A stretch of DNA of 64,000 bases from Puerhibacterium puerhi (GTDB lineage Bacteria > Actinomycetota > Actinomycetes > Actinomycetales > Cellulomonadaceae): positions 42,921-106,920 of the forward strand of contig NZ_WUWN01000010.1 in NCBI RefSeq assembly GCF_009846865.1, written 5' to 3'. Each line of letters starts with the position of its first letter. Positions within the stretch are counted from its first letter, which is position 1. Of this stretch, positions 24,675 through 33,744 are shown piece by piece. A program made the position numbers and the translations under genes. The notes below the pieces were generated by a model that was given only the letters and a program-made list of their open reading frames with translations, was not told where the DNA came from and made no database searches.

Positions 24675-25051
24675 TCCCCCACGGCCCTCGTGTACTTCGC
24701 GATGAGCGCGGAGAACACCTGCTCGGAGTGCTCGAGCCCCTCGGACCAGGCGACGTAGGCGTCGCGGTCGACGGCGATCGACTCGAAGAACTCGTCGGCG
24801 TCGGCGAGCAGGTCGAGCATCGCGGCCGCAGCTCTCGGGTCGTTCTCGTCGACTTCGCCGTCCTCGCCGGCGACGTCGCTCAGCTGCAGGCCGAGCTTGA
24901 GGAGGTTCGACCGGTCGCGCTGACGGAACGCCGTCGCCGGCTTGAGGGCGGGCACGCCCTTGAGCAGCTCGTCTTCGGCGATCTGCGCGTCGCGCTCCTC
25001 GAGGGTCCTGCTGGTGGCCGGCTTGGTGGCCGGCTTGCGGGTGGTCGACAT
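24671..25051 (-). CDS. Tail assembly chaperone, first frame (gpG-like)
   Basis: This 126-residue protein follows the tail tube gene and precedes the tape measure, the standard position. It has a basic start (TTRKPATKPATSRTLEE), an acidic helical middle and AYVAWSEGLEHSEQVFSALI at the end. The final codons GTG GGG GAA TGA contain the frameshift site. Confidence 0.85.
   Translation of the reverse strand: MSTTRKPATKPATSRTLEERDAQIAEDELLKGVPALKPATAFRQRDRSNLLKLGLQLSDVAGEDGEVDENDPRAAAAMLDLLADADEFFESIAVDRDAYVAWSEGLEHSEQVFSALIAKYTRAVGE
24674..24680 (-). other. Programmed -1 frameshift slippery site
   Basis: On the coding strand the heptamer is GGGGGAA just before TGA. Slipping back one base after GGG gives GGA ATG ACG and enters the second chaperone frame. 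This is the known mechanism for tail chaperones in lambda-like and mycobacterial phages. Confidence 0.75.
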
Positions 25052-25084
25052 GGTGCAGCCCTTCGTGTCGATGTGTGGGGGTGT

Positions 25085-25126
25085 GCAGCCCTAGGGGAGG
25101 TGGAGCCGCGGGCGGGGCAGGGCTGC
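25085..25126. terminator. Hairpin between tail tube and chaperone genes
   Basis: gcagccct and agggctgc form an 8-bp stem over a GC-rich loop. A hairpin here would lower chaperone expression relative to the abundant tube protein. Confidence 0.5.
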
Positions 25127-25154
25127 ATCCGGACCCCGCCCGCGGCGGCTTGTG

Positions 25155-25751
25155 TCAGGACCCGCTGACGAACGCCTCGGGCCCGTAGATCTCGAAGAGC
25201 CCCGGCTCGCCGTCCGGGGACAGGGGGATGACCGACTCGTCGGCGGCCTGGAAGGTGGCCGAGAACGGCACCTCCATGAACGTCTCGCGGTCCACCGCCG
25301 GGGCGTCCCCGTAGGTGAAGTTGACGTTCGGGATGTAGAGGCCGAACTTGCCGGAGTCGTGGGAGGCGAGCATCACGAGGGCGAGCTCCTGGCCGCGCTT
25401 GGCGGCGGGCACCACGACGCCCTTGCCGTCTGCGGTGTCCCAGCCGTTGTAGATCTTCTTGAGCGTGACCTTGTCGAGCTGGATGGAGTTGCCCGTGAGC
25501 GACCAGGTGGTCGTCTCGTAGATGGTGTAGAGGTTGGCCTGCAGCCAGGACCCGAGGGCCGTGGCGTCGCCGCCGTCGACGGACAGCTCCGGGGTGTTCT
25601 CCTCGGAGGTGTGCCCGAAGTTGTCCCAGTCGGCCGGGGCGGTGCCGAGCAGCGTGAACGCGGCGATCCCTCCGGTGGGCAGGGGCGTGTTCTTCGGAGC
25701 GGTGAAGAACGTGCCACGGCCGGGGATGGCGTAGGCGGTGGAAACGGTCAT
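25155..25751 (-). CDS. Major tail tube protein
   Basis: This 198-residue protein forms the tail tube. It has GRGTFFTAPKNTPLPTGGI at the start and a beta-rich body (ETTTWSLTGNSIQLDKVTL, then VDRETFMEVPFSATFQA), typical of siphovirus tube proteins. The ATG has AAGGAG about 8 nt upstream. A hairpin follows, as is common for highly expressed phage genes. Confidence 0.85.
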   Translation of the reverse strand: MTVSTAYAIPGRGTFFTAPKNTPLPTGGIAAFTLLGTAPADWDNFGHTSEENTPELSVDGGDATALGSWLQANLYTIYETTTWSLTGNSIQLDKVTLKKIYNGWDTADGKGVVVPAAKRGQELALVMLASHDSGKFGLYIPNVNFTYGDAPAVDRETFMEVPFSATFQAADESVIPLSPDGEPGLFEIYGPEAFVSGS

Positions 25752-25806
25752 CGCGGATCTCCTTCGCGTGGGTGCAGCCCTCTTGCGCCGGAGATGTCGG
25801 GTGGTG

Positions 25807-26205
25807 TCACACGGAGCGACAGGTGAGGGTCCAGACCCCCGTGTACTGCCGGGTCGTCTTCGCGTTCGCCTCCGGGGTGGAGACACGCGACGGGATGGAC
25901 TCGTCGTCCACCGCGTTGACGTGGCCGTGCGCGGTCGTGGTGCCAGCCCACGAGTGCACGGCGCGGTAGCCGCGGGCCGCGAGCGCCCACGCCTGGTCGG
26001 CGGGGCCGAGGAACGACAGCTCGAGGCTGAGGGTCCACAGGCCCGGGCCGTTGCCGACCTGGCCGTCACCGGAGACGGAGTAGATGACCGCGGGGAAGGT
26101 CAGGTCGGTCTCGTACTCGGAGGCGACGTAGGCGTCCGAGAACGCCGCGGTCAGCAGGTCGAAGACCATCGACTCGGCGTCGATGAGCGGTGCGGCGTCG
26201 AACAT
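25807..26205 (-). CDS. Tail terminator/minor tail connector
   Basis: This 132-residue protein (VFDLLTAAFSDAYVASEYET, FPAVIYSVSG, VWTLTCR) is like DUF3168/gpU-type tail terminators that cap the tail end. The ATG overlaps the stop of the preceding gene (TGATG). The position before the tube gene fits. Confidence 0.7.
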   Translation of the reverse strand: MFDAAPLIDAESMVFDLLTAAFSDAYVASEYETDLTFPAVIYSVSGDGQVGNGPGLWTLSLELSFLGPADQAWALAARGYRAVHSWAGTTTAHGHVNAVDDESIPSRVSTPEANAKTTRQYTGVWTLTCRSV

Positions 26206-26504
26206 CAGCCGCCCTCCGGCATGTCGTTGTAGGCGTTGCGCATGATGTGCAGGCCGGGCACCCACTGGGTGCGGTCACGGTTGTGGACGTGGCCGAACTC
26301 GACGTAGGCGGCCTCGGGGTGGTCGAGCACCACGAGGCGGTCCTTGCGGGACCGCTCGACCTCGATCCGGCCGGCGAGGGAGCCGTGCCCGGCGGCACGG
26401 GCCCGGGCGAGTGCCGCGAGCTCGTCGGCGACGGCGTCCATCTCGGCCGAGTCGCCGGCGATCTGTGCCGCGTCGATGTGGGCGCGCTTGAAGACCTCGG
26501 CCAC
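26205..26504 (-). CDS. Tail completion/neck protein (DUF5403-like)
   Basis: This 99-residue protein has LVVLDHPEAAYVEFGHVH and WVPGLHIMRNAYNDM, resembling DUF5403/HK97-gp10-type proteins of the neck. It lies in the standard order between the head-closure and tail-terminator genes. Confidence 0.65.
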   Translation of the reverse strand: MAEVFKRAHIDAAQIAGDSAEMDAVADELAALARARAAGHGSLAGRIEVERSRKDRLVVLDHPEAAYVEFGHVHNRDRTQWVPGLHIMRNAYNDMPEGG

Positions 26505-26505
26505 G

Positions 26506-26835
26506 TCACGCCCCCTTGACCCGCTGGATGAGGATCTCCCAGTGCGTCGTCCGCTCGGAGCCGTCGAACTCCTGGGGGTCGCCCTGCGGTTCGTACTCGT
26601 CGCCGCGGAAGGTGATCAGCGAGTGGACGTCGCCCGGCCACGTGCGGGCGATGACCCGCTTGAGCGTGCTGACCTGCAGGCCGTCGGTGTTCGTCTCTGT
26701 GGCGGAGCTCGACCGGACGGTACAGGGCACCTCGACGGGGTCGCCGTCGAGCCGGTACTCGGTGCCGTGCGCACCGCGCACGAGCCGGCGGTTCTGCACC
26801 GTGACGACGTGGCGCGGCCGGTTGAGCATGCTCAC
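26506..26835 (-). CDS. Head closure/head-tail stopper protein
   Basis: This 109-residue beta-rich protein (RHVVTVQNRRLVRG, PQEFDGSERTTHWEILIQ) sits between the connector and the neck protein, so it is probably the stopper. GTG 26835 overlaps the previous stop; ATG 26829 is a close alternative. The identity is mostly from gene order. Confidence 0.6.
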   Translation of the reverse strand: MSMLNRPRHVVTVQNRRLVRGAHGTEYRLDGDPVEVPCTVRSSSATETNTDGLQVSTLKRVIARTWPGDVHSLITFRGDEYEPQGDPQEFDGSERTTHWEILIQRVKGA

Positions 26836-27221
26836 CGGCCCCACCCCCGGTCGGCGCTGAGGCCGATCGTGCCGACGACTGGCGTCGTCGTGCCGCGTAG
26901 CACCGTGAGGTCGTTGTTCGTCAGCCACATGTCGCCTGACGCGACCGTGGCCGAGCGGGTGTAGGAGTAGGTGCCGTCCGACTCCGACCGGTAGCCCTCC
27001 GGGTCGCGCAGGACGCGCAGCACGACGTCGCAGACGGTCTTGATGTAGGTGCGTTGCGAGAGCTGGCCCGACTGCAGGCGCCGCTTGGCAGCGGGCACCA
27101 TGTCGTCGATGAACGCGACCGCGTCCCCGATCTTCGTCATCAGGTAGGCGTCGCTGTAGCCGGCCAGGACGTCGCCCTCAGCACGGTCCCGCAGCTCCTT
27201 GAGCCAGTCGATCTCGGCCAT
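26832..27221 (-). CDS. Head-tail connector (Gp19/Gp15/Gp42-like)
   Basis: This 129-residue protein starts with a helical part (AEIDWLKELRDRAEGDV) and contains VVLRVLRDPEGYRSESDGTY followed by SYTRSATVASGDMWLT, a pattern I associate with Gp19/Gp15/Gp42 family adaptors that bind under the portal. It is the first gene after the capsid gene and its terminator. Confidence 0.72.
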   Translation of the reverse strand: MAEIDWLKELRDRAEGDVLAGYSDAYLMTKIGDAVAFIDDMVPAAKRRLQSGQLSQRTYIKTVCDVVLRVLRDPEGYRSESDGTYSYTRSATVASGDMWLTNNDLTVLRGTTTPVVGTIGLSADRGWGR

Positions 27222-27239
27222 GGGCCCTCCCCTCAGACG

Positions 27240-27268
27240 GGGAGGGGCTGCATGCCGCAGCCCCTCCC
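27240..27268. terminator. Strong hairpin after the capsid gene
   Basis: A perfect 12-bp stem (gggaggggctgc / gcagcccctccc) with loop ATGCC. It follows the major capsid gene and would give high capsid expression with reduced read-through to the connectors. Confidence 0.85.
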
Positions 27269-27285
27269 GCACGCGTGGTGACCGG

Positions 27286-28320
27286 TCAGGACCCGGAGAC
27301 AGTGACCGCGGCCGACAGGGTCGCGTTGGCGCGCTCGACGATCGGCAGCGCGATGCCCGAGACGAGCACGTCCAGGCCCTGCGGGTCCTCGCGGGAGAAG
27401 GCGCCGGCGAAGATGCCGGCGCGCTCGCCCTCGGGGATGCCGTAGGACGGCTGCAGCGACTCGGCCGGGATGCCGAGGTCGGTGGCGCCGAGCGAGCCGC
27501 CGGCCACGCTCGAGCCCGGCGACGGCAGCAGCACGAACGTGCCGGCCGGGAACACCGGGCGGCCGAGGTCGAACCCGCTGTAGGCCTGGTCCACGACGGT
27601 GAACTGCGTCAGACCGTACTGGGCGAACACGCCGCGCACGTCGTCGTAGGACACGCGGCCCGGCAGGTTGCTCGTGCGGCCGAGGGCCTGGCCGATCACC
27701 TGCTCGTTCTTGGACAGCGTCTCCATCACGTCGAGCGTGAGCAGCGCCGCCGTCGGGGCCGTGCTGATCGCGGCCACGCGCTGGATCCAGCCGATCACGT
27801 CGTCGACCGGGGTGGCGTTCGCGGCCGTCCACGGGACCGACGGGACGACGGTCAGCGACGGGTCCCGACCGAAGTCGATCGACGCGGTCAGGCCGTTCTC
27901 GCTCAGCACGAGCTTGCCCGTGCGCAGCGCCTCAGCGCGGGCGAGCTCGAGGCGGAACGCGACGCCGCGGCCCAGATCCTCGGCGTACCGGTCCAGCCGG
28001 GCGCCGATCGCCTCCGTCTGGCCCGACAGCTGCAGCTCGGCGAGCTCCGAGACGGGCAGCTTGCGGCTGATCGGGGGCAGCTTGCCGGACTTGCGGATGC
28101 CGCCGCCGGTGCGGCCGTAGGGCGCCTCGGTGTCGAAGGCGCGGAACTCCGCGACGTCGACGAGGCTCTTGGCCCCCGCCTCGAACTCGAAGTTCAGCGA
28201 CGGGTTCTCTCGGTTGGGCAGGTACGCGCTCAGCGGCAGGGCGTTGGACACCGCGGCGACCGCGGCCCGCGCCGCCGCCGTGAGCTCGACCGCCGAGCGG
28301 TAGTCGGTGTTGAGCGGCAT
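27286..28320 (-). CDS. Major capsid protein (lambda gpE type)
   Basis: This 344-residue protein has NTDYRSAVELTAAARAAV at the start, NFEFEAGAKSLVDVAEFRAF, and the ending GLDVLVSGIALPIVERANA, characteristic of the gpE/major_capsid_E family rather than HK97-gp5 with a propeptide. The next leftward element is a strong hairpin. The decoration gene directly precedes it, as in lambda. Confidence 0.88.
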   Translation of the reverse strand: MPLNTDYRSAVELTAAARAAVAAVSNALPLSAYLPNRENPSLNFEFEAGAKSLVDVAEFRAFDTEAPYGRTGGGIRKSGKLPPISRKLPVSELAELQLSGQTEAIGARLDRYAEDLGRGVAFRLELARAEALRTGKLVLSENGLTASIDFGRDPSLTVVPSVPWTAANATPVDDVIGWIQRVAAISTAPTAALLTLDVMETLSKNEQVIGQALGRTSNLPGRVSYDDVRGVFAQYGLTQFTVVDQAYSGFDLGRPVFPAGTFVLLPSPGSSVAGGSLGATDLGIPAESLQPSYGIPEGERAGIFAGAFSREDPQGLDVLVSGIALPIVERANATLSAAVTVSGS

Positions 28321-28323
28321 GTG

Positions 28324-28752
28324 TCAGGCCTCCTTGTAGTCGACGCCGACGAACACGAAGACGCCGGTGGTCTTCGTGGCGGTCGACAGGTCGGGGCGGG
28401 TGGGGACGTGCGCCGGGTCGACGATGCCGTGCACGAGCAGCGGCGCGTTGAGCACCTGCGTGGTGACGCCCGAGAAGTCGGCCTCGAGCTGCTGCGGCTC
28501 GAGGAGGAAGCCGGCGAGGTGCTGCCGGCCGTCCGAGGCGTCGGGGTCGTAGGGGCCGTAGGTCGCCTGACCGGTGACCTTGCCGAGCGGCAGGCCCGAC
28601 GGCACGACGCCGTTGGCGTCGTAGTGCGTGCCGGCCTGCAGCAGCTTCACGTCGATGGCGGCGGGGATGGCGTTGTCGCGGCCGTGCTTGGAGCGCAGCC
28701 AGCGGTAGTCGCCACCACCGGTCGCCGACGTCTTGATGGAGAAGTCGGACAT
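28324..28752 (-). CDS. Head decoration protein (lambda gpD type)
   Basis: This 142-residue protein stabilises the expanded capsid. It contains LRSKHGRDNAIPAAIDVKLL, a long central beta region and VHGIVDPAHVP, which fit decoration proteins paired with gpE capsids. The start overlaps the scaffold stop. Confidence 0.8.
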   Translation of the reverse strand: MSDFSIKTSATGGGDYRWLRSKHGRDNAIPAAIDVKLLQAGTHYDANGVVPSGLPLGKVTGQATYGPYDPDASDGRQHLAGFLLEPQQLEADFSGVTTQVLNAPLLVHGIVDPAHVPTRPDLSTATKTTGVFVFVGVDYKEA

Positions 28753-29600
28753 CAGTCCTCCTGGTGGTTGGTCGTGTACTTCTCGGCGTACTTCGCCTGT
28801 GCGGCTGCGACCGAACCCGCCCGCGAGTCCCCCTGCCGGAGGCGACGGTGGTTCATCGAGTACGGGTCGCGGGGTCCCCTGTCGGGGGCTCGCTGCGCGA
28901 ACGCGTCGAGGATCGACTGGACCTTGGCCTCGTCGACCTCGCCGTCGTCAGCGAGAAGCTGGGATGCGTCGAGCACGTCGGTGAGCGCGTCGATCGCCGT
29001 GCGGCTCTCCTCGTCGCCGGGGTCGTAGACGCCAGCGGCCGCGGCCGCGGCGCGCACCGCGTACCGGACGGCGACGCGCTGGAACTTCTCGGCGCCGAGG
29101 TTCTCGCCCTCGCGCCGGGCGTCCTCGCGCACCTGGTCGAGGTCGACGTCGTCGCCGGCCTGCGCCTTGATCCGCTCGAGCTCGTCGGCGGCGTCCTGTA
29201 GGCGCACGATCTCCTTGGCGTCGACGCCGGTGGCCTTCCAGCGTCGCTCGTTCACGCGCGACTGGTGCCGGTAGTAGGCCACCTGCTGCTCGAGCGTCAT
29301 GTCCCTGACGGGCGTGTCCGGCGGGAACCCGAGGTCGTCACAGTCGCCGCCGTCGTCGTCGCCGCCCTGGTCACCGCCGTCGCCGCCGTCGTCGTCGCCG
29401 CCCTGGTCACCGCCGTCGCCGCCACCGTCCTGGCCACCCTCGCCGTCGCCGTCCTCGCCGTCGCCGGCGTGCATGACGGCCGAGCCGAAGGTGCGGCGGT
29501 GGAAGGCGAGCAGGGCGTCGATGCCGCCGGGGGCGGTGATGTCGATGTGTGCGGTGCCGGGCGTGTAGGTGCACGGGGCGGCTGACGTGTCGTCTGCCAT
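28752..29600 (-). CDS. Scaffolding protein
   Basis: This 282-residue protein has a low-complexity acidic stretch at about 45-85 (GGDQGGDDDGGD repeats of 11 residues) and then a long charged helix (about 100-180; EIVRLQDAADELERI). The C-terminus has basic helical capsid-binding text (SVAAAQAKYAEKYTT). The position between the MuF-like protein and the decoration protein is standard. Confidence 0.8.
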   Translation of the reverse strand: MADDTSAAPCTYTPGTAHIDITAPGGIDALLAFHRRTFGSAVMHAGDGEDGDGEGGQDGGGDGGDQGGDDDGGDGGDQGGDDDGGDCDDLGFPPDTPVRDMTLEQQVAYYRHQSRVNERRWKATGVDAKEIVRLQDAADELERIKAQAGDDVDLDQVREDARREGENLGAEKFQRVAVRYAVRAAAAAAGVYDPGDEESRTAIDALTDVLDASQLLADDGEVDEAKVQSILDAFAQRAPDRGPRDPYSMNHRRLRQGDSRAGSVAAAQAKYAEKYTTNHQED

Positions 29601-29643
29601 GGCGGGTCTCCTTGTCAGGGGATGGGTGGGCGTGGCGCCCGGG

Positions 29644-30663
29644 TCAGGCGGCCTGCAGGTTGGCCGTCATGCGCTCCACGAGGGCGCGGTGGTACCGGAG
29701 GGCCTCCGGGTTGGCCTCGACGGTGTAGTCGCGGCCGAGGTAGGTGAACGTCTGCGGGCGGCCGGTGGCGGCCGCGCGCTCGAGCTGGTCGGCCCAGGTC
29801 TGCGACGTCTCGCGCATGCGCTGCCAGGAGCGGTGCTGGTCGTCGCGGTTGGGCTCGCGGTAGCGGCGGTGGCCGGCGGCGGCCGGGCCGCGGTGCTTCT
29901 GGCCCTCGGGCGCGAGGATGGGGCCGAGCTCGCCGTTCTCGACGGTCTGGATGCGCACGCGGGCCAGCTCCTGCCGGCCGGTGCCGCCGGCGGCGCCGTA
30001 CAGCCGCGCGAGGTCGTCGTCGTTGAGCTGCAGGCCGGGGTCCTCGTCGCCGACGATCGGCAGCGTCTCGCACCGGCACCGGTCGTGCATCGGCATTAGG
30101 TCGCGCACGCTGTAGAAGCGGCTCGCCGCCGCGATGCACAGGCCGCACGTGCCCGAGGTCGACAGCTCGGGGTGGATGACGCGGCGGTAGCCGGTCACCG
30201 TGGGCGTCGCGGCGTAGGTGTCGCGCTGCTCGCGGTTGTCGATCGCTCGCACGTCGGCCTCGACGAGCTGCTCGATGCGGTCACGGACGGCGTCCATGGC
30301 CTCGCCCTGGTGGCCCTGGGACCATGCCCAGCGGCCGGCGGTGGCCGGCCGCTGGTAGGCCTCGAGCGTGGTGGTGTCGAAGCGCGGGTAGATGTACTCG
30401 ACCGGGTCGATCTGCGACGGCGCGGCGTCGAGCGAGCGCAGCGCCGTCATCGCGTAGGACCGGCTCTGTCGTTGCGCCTGGCGCAGCGCCGACTCCACGA
30501 GCACGGCCGACCGGGCGGCGCGTCCCCAGGCGAACGTGTCGTCCCACAGCTGCGACGGCGTCGCCGTGGCCCACAGGTTCCACAGCGCGGCGATGAGCTT
30601 GGTGACGAGGGCGTCGTAGGTCTGTGCCTTGCGTTCAGCTACCCGCTGCAGGTTCGCCGCCAA
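29644..30663 (-). CDS. MuF-like minor head protein
   Basis: This 339-residue protein follows the portal, overlapping it by 29 bp. The N-terminal half is helical. The centre has the metal-binding pattern CGLCIAAASRFY and HDRCRCETLP, common in VG15/MuF-type proteins. The C-terminal part (RYREPNRDDQHRSWQRM) is polar. The ejection or capsid-assembly role is inferred from the family. Confidence 0.75.
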   Translation of the reverse strand: MAANLQRVAERKAQTYDALVTKLIAALWNLWATATPSQLWDDTFAWGRAARSAVLVESALRQAQRQSRSYAMTALRSLDAAPSQIDPVEYIYPRFDTTTLEAYQRPATAGRWAWSQGHQGEAMDAVRDRIEQLVEADVRAIDNREQRDTYAATPTVTGYRRVIHPELSTSGTCGLCIAAASRFYSVRDLMPMHDRCRCETLPIVGDEDPGLQLNDDDLARLYGAAGGTGRQELARVRIQTVENGELGPILAPEGQKHRGPAAAGHRRYREPNRDDQHRSWQRMRETSQTWADQLERAAATGRPQTFTYLGRDYTVEANPEALRYHRALVERMTANLQAA

Positions 30664-32020
30664 CCTGGACCACCTCCGCGAACTGCTCGTCGTCGAGGTC
30701 CTGCTCCGCCTGCTGGATCTGCTGCGGCGTGAGCTGGTAGATCTCGCGCCAGATCGTCTTGCGGGGCAGCGTCGTGCTGGCCTGCGAGGCTGCCTGCGCC
30801 TTCTCGGTCCACGAGGCCCGGTCGACGGGCGCCCAGATGACCTCGAAGTCCCCGCGCGGCGTGCCGGTCGCCTCGAACGACAGCTCTATGAGCGTCGCCA
30901 GCGCGTCACCGGCGAGCGCGTTGAGCGTCTCGACCTTGAAGAGGATCGGCTCGCGGGTGAGGTTGGCGCCCGCAGCCGAGCCGTCGACGGCGTCGGGCGA
31001 GAGGATGTACGCCGGCGTCGACGAGGCGATCGCCAGCGCCCGCAGCTCGTCCTTGACCGTGGTCAGCAGCGGGGAGATGTCGGTGACCGCCGACTCCTCG
31101 ACTTCCGTGCCAGAGGGCAGCCGCCACATGGCGGCGGGGCCGGCCTGGAAGATCTCGTCGTAGGGGATCCGCTGGCCCGCGAGCGGGTGGTCCGCCGGGT
31201 AGACGTCCGGCAGGTCGCCCGCGATCCACCGCTGGCGGAACGCCTGCATCACCGTGATGCACAGCCGCTGGAAGATCGTGTGGTTGATCCGGTCCAGCGT
31301 GTCGAGGTGCGGCTCGAACTGGCCGAGCCCGTCGGGCGCCGAGAACTTCACCAGCGGCACCCGCGACAGGCCCAGCGGCTCAGCCTCGCCGATCCAGTCC
31401 CAGGCGCGGCCGGGGTACCAGCGAGCGCCGCTGCTGGGGATCGACGAGACGCTGCCGGGTCGCACGGCGGTGCGCGAGTACACGCGTCCGTCCGGGCCCT
31501 GCCGGTAGAGCGTGATGACGTCCTGCCGCTCGAGCGCGTCGTAGCCCACGACGATGCCGGCCTCGACGTTCCAGGGCTCGCCCGGGGCTGTCTCGGCGCA
31601 GGTGGTCCACACCGACTCGTGGTGCATGCCGCCGTCGCGGTCGACGCTGGCGTAGCCCTCGCCGTAGATGCCGACGTCGGTGAAGATGCTGCGCGCCTGG
31701 ATCGCCATGTGCGAGGCGTTCCAGCGGGCCATCGCCTCGGCGTCGCCCTCGGCGTCGCCGGCCGTCGTGGTGCGGAAGCCGAGCGGCTGCTGGCGCGAGA
31801 CAGGCGCGTCGACGATCAGCCGCGCGACGTTCAGGCGGCCGAGGTTGACGAACCGGCGGTAGGTCTCGCGCATGACGTCGTTGCCGCCGTCGGGCACCTG
31901 GATGGTGCCCTGGTGGTGGGCGCGCAGCTTGGCCTTGCGCGGGAACGACGCGCCGAGCGCCGTCGCCAGGCGCATGAGCCACCACTCGTCGGTGCCCGGG
32001 ACGTCGGTCTTGTACAGCAC
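30635..32020 (-). CDS. Portal protein
   Basis: This 461-residue protein forms the dodecameric DNA gate. It has RRFVNLGRLNVARLIVDAPV, a central region with GEAEPLGLSRVPLVKF, the crown helix YDEIFQAGPAAMWRLPSG, and a C-terminal Gln/Glu-rich helix (TPQQIQQAEQDLDDEQFAEV), typical of SPP1/phi3626-like portals. The GTG has GGGAGG 8 nt upstream. It follows the large terminase by 11 bp. Confidence 0.9.
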   Translation of the reverse strand: MLYKTDVPGTDEWWLMRLATALGASFPRKAKLRAHHQGTIQVPDGGNDVMRETYRRFVNLGRLNVARLIVDAPVSRQQPLGFRTTTAGDAEGDAEAMARWNASHMAIQARSIFTDVGIYGEGYASVDRDGGMHHESVWTTCAETAPGEPWNVEAGIVVGYDALERQDVITLYRQGPDGRVYSRTAVRPGSVSSIPSSGARWYPGRAWDWIGEAEPLGLSRVPLVKFSAPDGLGQFEPHLDTLDRINHTIFQRLCITVMQAFRQRWIAGDLPDVYPADHPLAGQRIPYDEIFQAGPAAMWRLPSGTEVEESAVTDISPLLTTVKDELRALAIASSTPAYILSPDAVDGSAAGANLTREPILFKVETLNALAGDALATLIELSFEATGTPRGDFEVIWAPVDRASWTEKAQAASQASTTLPRKTIWREIYQLTPQQIQQAEQDLDDEQFAEVVQVGGEPAAGS

Positions 32021-32031
32021 GTGCGACCTCC

Positions 32032-33744
32032 CTAGCGGATGCGGGCGGGGATGAACGACGCGGTCTTGGGCTGCTCGTCGCCCATCGCCAAGAAGCGGGC
32101 GCGGCCCTCGAACGCGAGCGTCGCGGCCATGGCGGCGTCGATCTTGCGCGGCGAGTTCTTGGTGGCCTTGCCGATCAGCGTCCCGGCCCGGCGCCGCCAC
32201 TCGTGCGCGTTCGTGAAGTGCCGCAGGAGCGTGCGGTCGCCGAAGATCTGCGCCGTCTTGGCCTGGATCGCGGTGTGCAGACGCTCGAGCGCCGCGATCA
32301 TCGGCGCGTCGTTCTTGGTCCAGAACTTGATCGCCGACTTCCCGGACTGCTTGAGCCTCAGCCGCTCGCCGTACTCGCGCTCCCAGCGCTCGATCCAGTC
32401 CTGCCAGTAGGGCGGGTCCGCGAAGAACGCCACGACGTCGAACTGCTCGAAGGCCTGCGCGACTGCGGCGTCGAACGACTCCTCGTCCACCGACCAGTCC
32501 TTGGCCTCGGGCCCATCCGGGCACTCGGCCACCAGGAGCGGGAACAGCAGGCCGTCCGACACGCGGCAGCCGACCAGCGCCGTCGCGTCGTTCGTGACCG
32601 CGCCGTCGAACCCGAGCGTGATGCGCTCGCCCGGCTCGACGACGTCGCGCCACGCCTCCGCCTCGCGGCCGGCGGCGACCGCGCGGTCGTAGACGTCCTG
32701 GTGAACCGTGACCGGCGCGAGCTGCGCGTCGGTGACCCACGCGTTGCGCGACGAGGTCTTGGCGTTGAGGTAGTACCGGATCGACTCCCGGGGGGAGTGC
32801 CGCGGGTCGAAGATCTTGTCGATGATCGACTCGAGCGAGTTCCAGTCCATCGCCTCGCCGTAGGCCTCGATCACCGCGGCCCGCAGCTTGTCCTCGTCGC
32901 CGAGCTCCTCCTCGCCCAGCGGCGAGAAGCGGTGGTCGAACAGCATCCGCGAGCGCCGTGCCCGGCCCTCGGCGATCGCCTGGGCGTACCGGTAGGTCTG
33001 CTCGGCGATCGAGTCCGCGTTGGGCTCGTACATCGTGGTCGTCTCGAGGTACCACGGCTCGGCCGAGCGGCCGCGCTTGGGCAGGTTCCTCGTGACGGTG
33101 CGGTACATCGCGTGCAGCTCGCGCGATTCGTACAGGTGCGTCTCGTCGAAGACGGCGAACGTCTCCTTGCCGCCGTCCTTGGATGCCGAGCCGCCGGTGG
33201 ACGGCCGGATCTCGCCGCCGTTGTGCAGCAGGATGCGGGTCTGGCCGGCGTCGAGGCCGTAGGCCTTGAGCGCCGAGAGCGGGCCCTGGTCGAAGTTGCG
33301 GTGGACCAGGTCGTAGACGTTGCCGGTCTGGCCCTCCTCGGTGGCCATGATCCGGACGAACGGGTACTTGTTGGGCCGGCCCATGGGCTCGCCGGGCTCG
33401 TAGGTGTACGTCTCGCCGAGGAACTCGAACGTCTCGCCGCCCTCGGCCCAGCCCTCGAACCGGCACGGCCCGACGGCCTCGAAGATCGCGAGCTCGCCGG
33501 CCAGGCCGGACTTGTTCGCGCCCTTCGGGCGGGAGAAGAACGCCGAGTCGTGCAGGCGGCGGCCGGTCCGGTCGAGGGCGTAGCAGTCGACGATGAAGCC
33601 GGAGTACTCGTCCCCGTGGCGGATCGGCTCGCCCTCGACGTCGCCGGGCCCGTGCACGACGAACGTCTCGATGAACCACAGCGCGAGCCAGCCCAGCGAG
33701 CGGGAGCGGTCCAGGTCCGGCCCCGTGATGAGCTGGCGCCCCAT
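32032..33744 (-). CDS. Terminase large subunit
   Basis: This 570-residue motor packages DNA. A variant Walker A is at 72-79 (RPKGANKS) and Walker B at 196-202 (FAVFDET). The C-terminal nuclease domain has FDGAVTNDATALVG and VVAFFADPPYWQDW with the acidic residues. The ATG overlaps the small-subunit stop (TGATG). The sequence type, together with a neighbouring HNH, points to cos-style packaging. Confidence 0.93.
   Translation of the reverse strand: MGRQLITGPDLDRSRSLGWLALWFIETFVVHGPGDVEGEPIRHGDEYSGFIVDCYALDRTGRRLHDSAFFSRPKGANKSGLAGELAIFEAVGPCRFEGWAEGGETFEFLGETYTYEPGEPMGRPNKYPFVRIMATEEGQTGNVYDLVHRNFDQGPLSALKAYGLDAGQTRILLHNGGEIRPSTGGSASKDGGKETFAVFDETHLYESRELHAMYRTVTRNLPKRGRSAEPWYLETTTMYEPNADSIAEQTYRYAQAIAEGRARRSRMLFDHRFSPLGEEELGDEDKLRAAVIEAYGEAMDWNSLESIIDKIFDPRHSPRESIRYYLNAKTSSRNAWVTDAQLAPVTVHQDVYDRAVAAGREAEAWRDVVEPGERITLGFDGAVTNDATALVGCRVSDGLLFPLLVAECPDGPEAKDWSVDEESFDAAVAQAFEQFDVVAFFADPPYWQDWIERWEREYGERLRLKQSGKSAIKFWTKNDAPMIAALERLHTAIQAKTAQIFGDRTLLRHFTNAHEWRRRAGTLIGKATKNSPRKIDAAMAATLAFEGRARFLAMGDEQPKTASFIPARIR

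Noticed and set aside
30635..33679. A single 1014-residue portal-terminase-like fusion
   Set aside because: The part beyond 32020 is an antisense-quality Arg-rich frame over the terminase gene; the portal has its own GTG and ribosome site.
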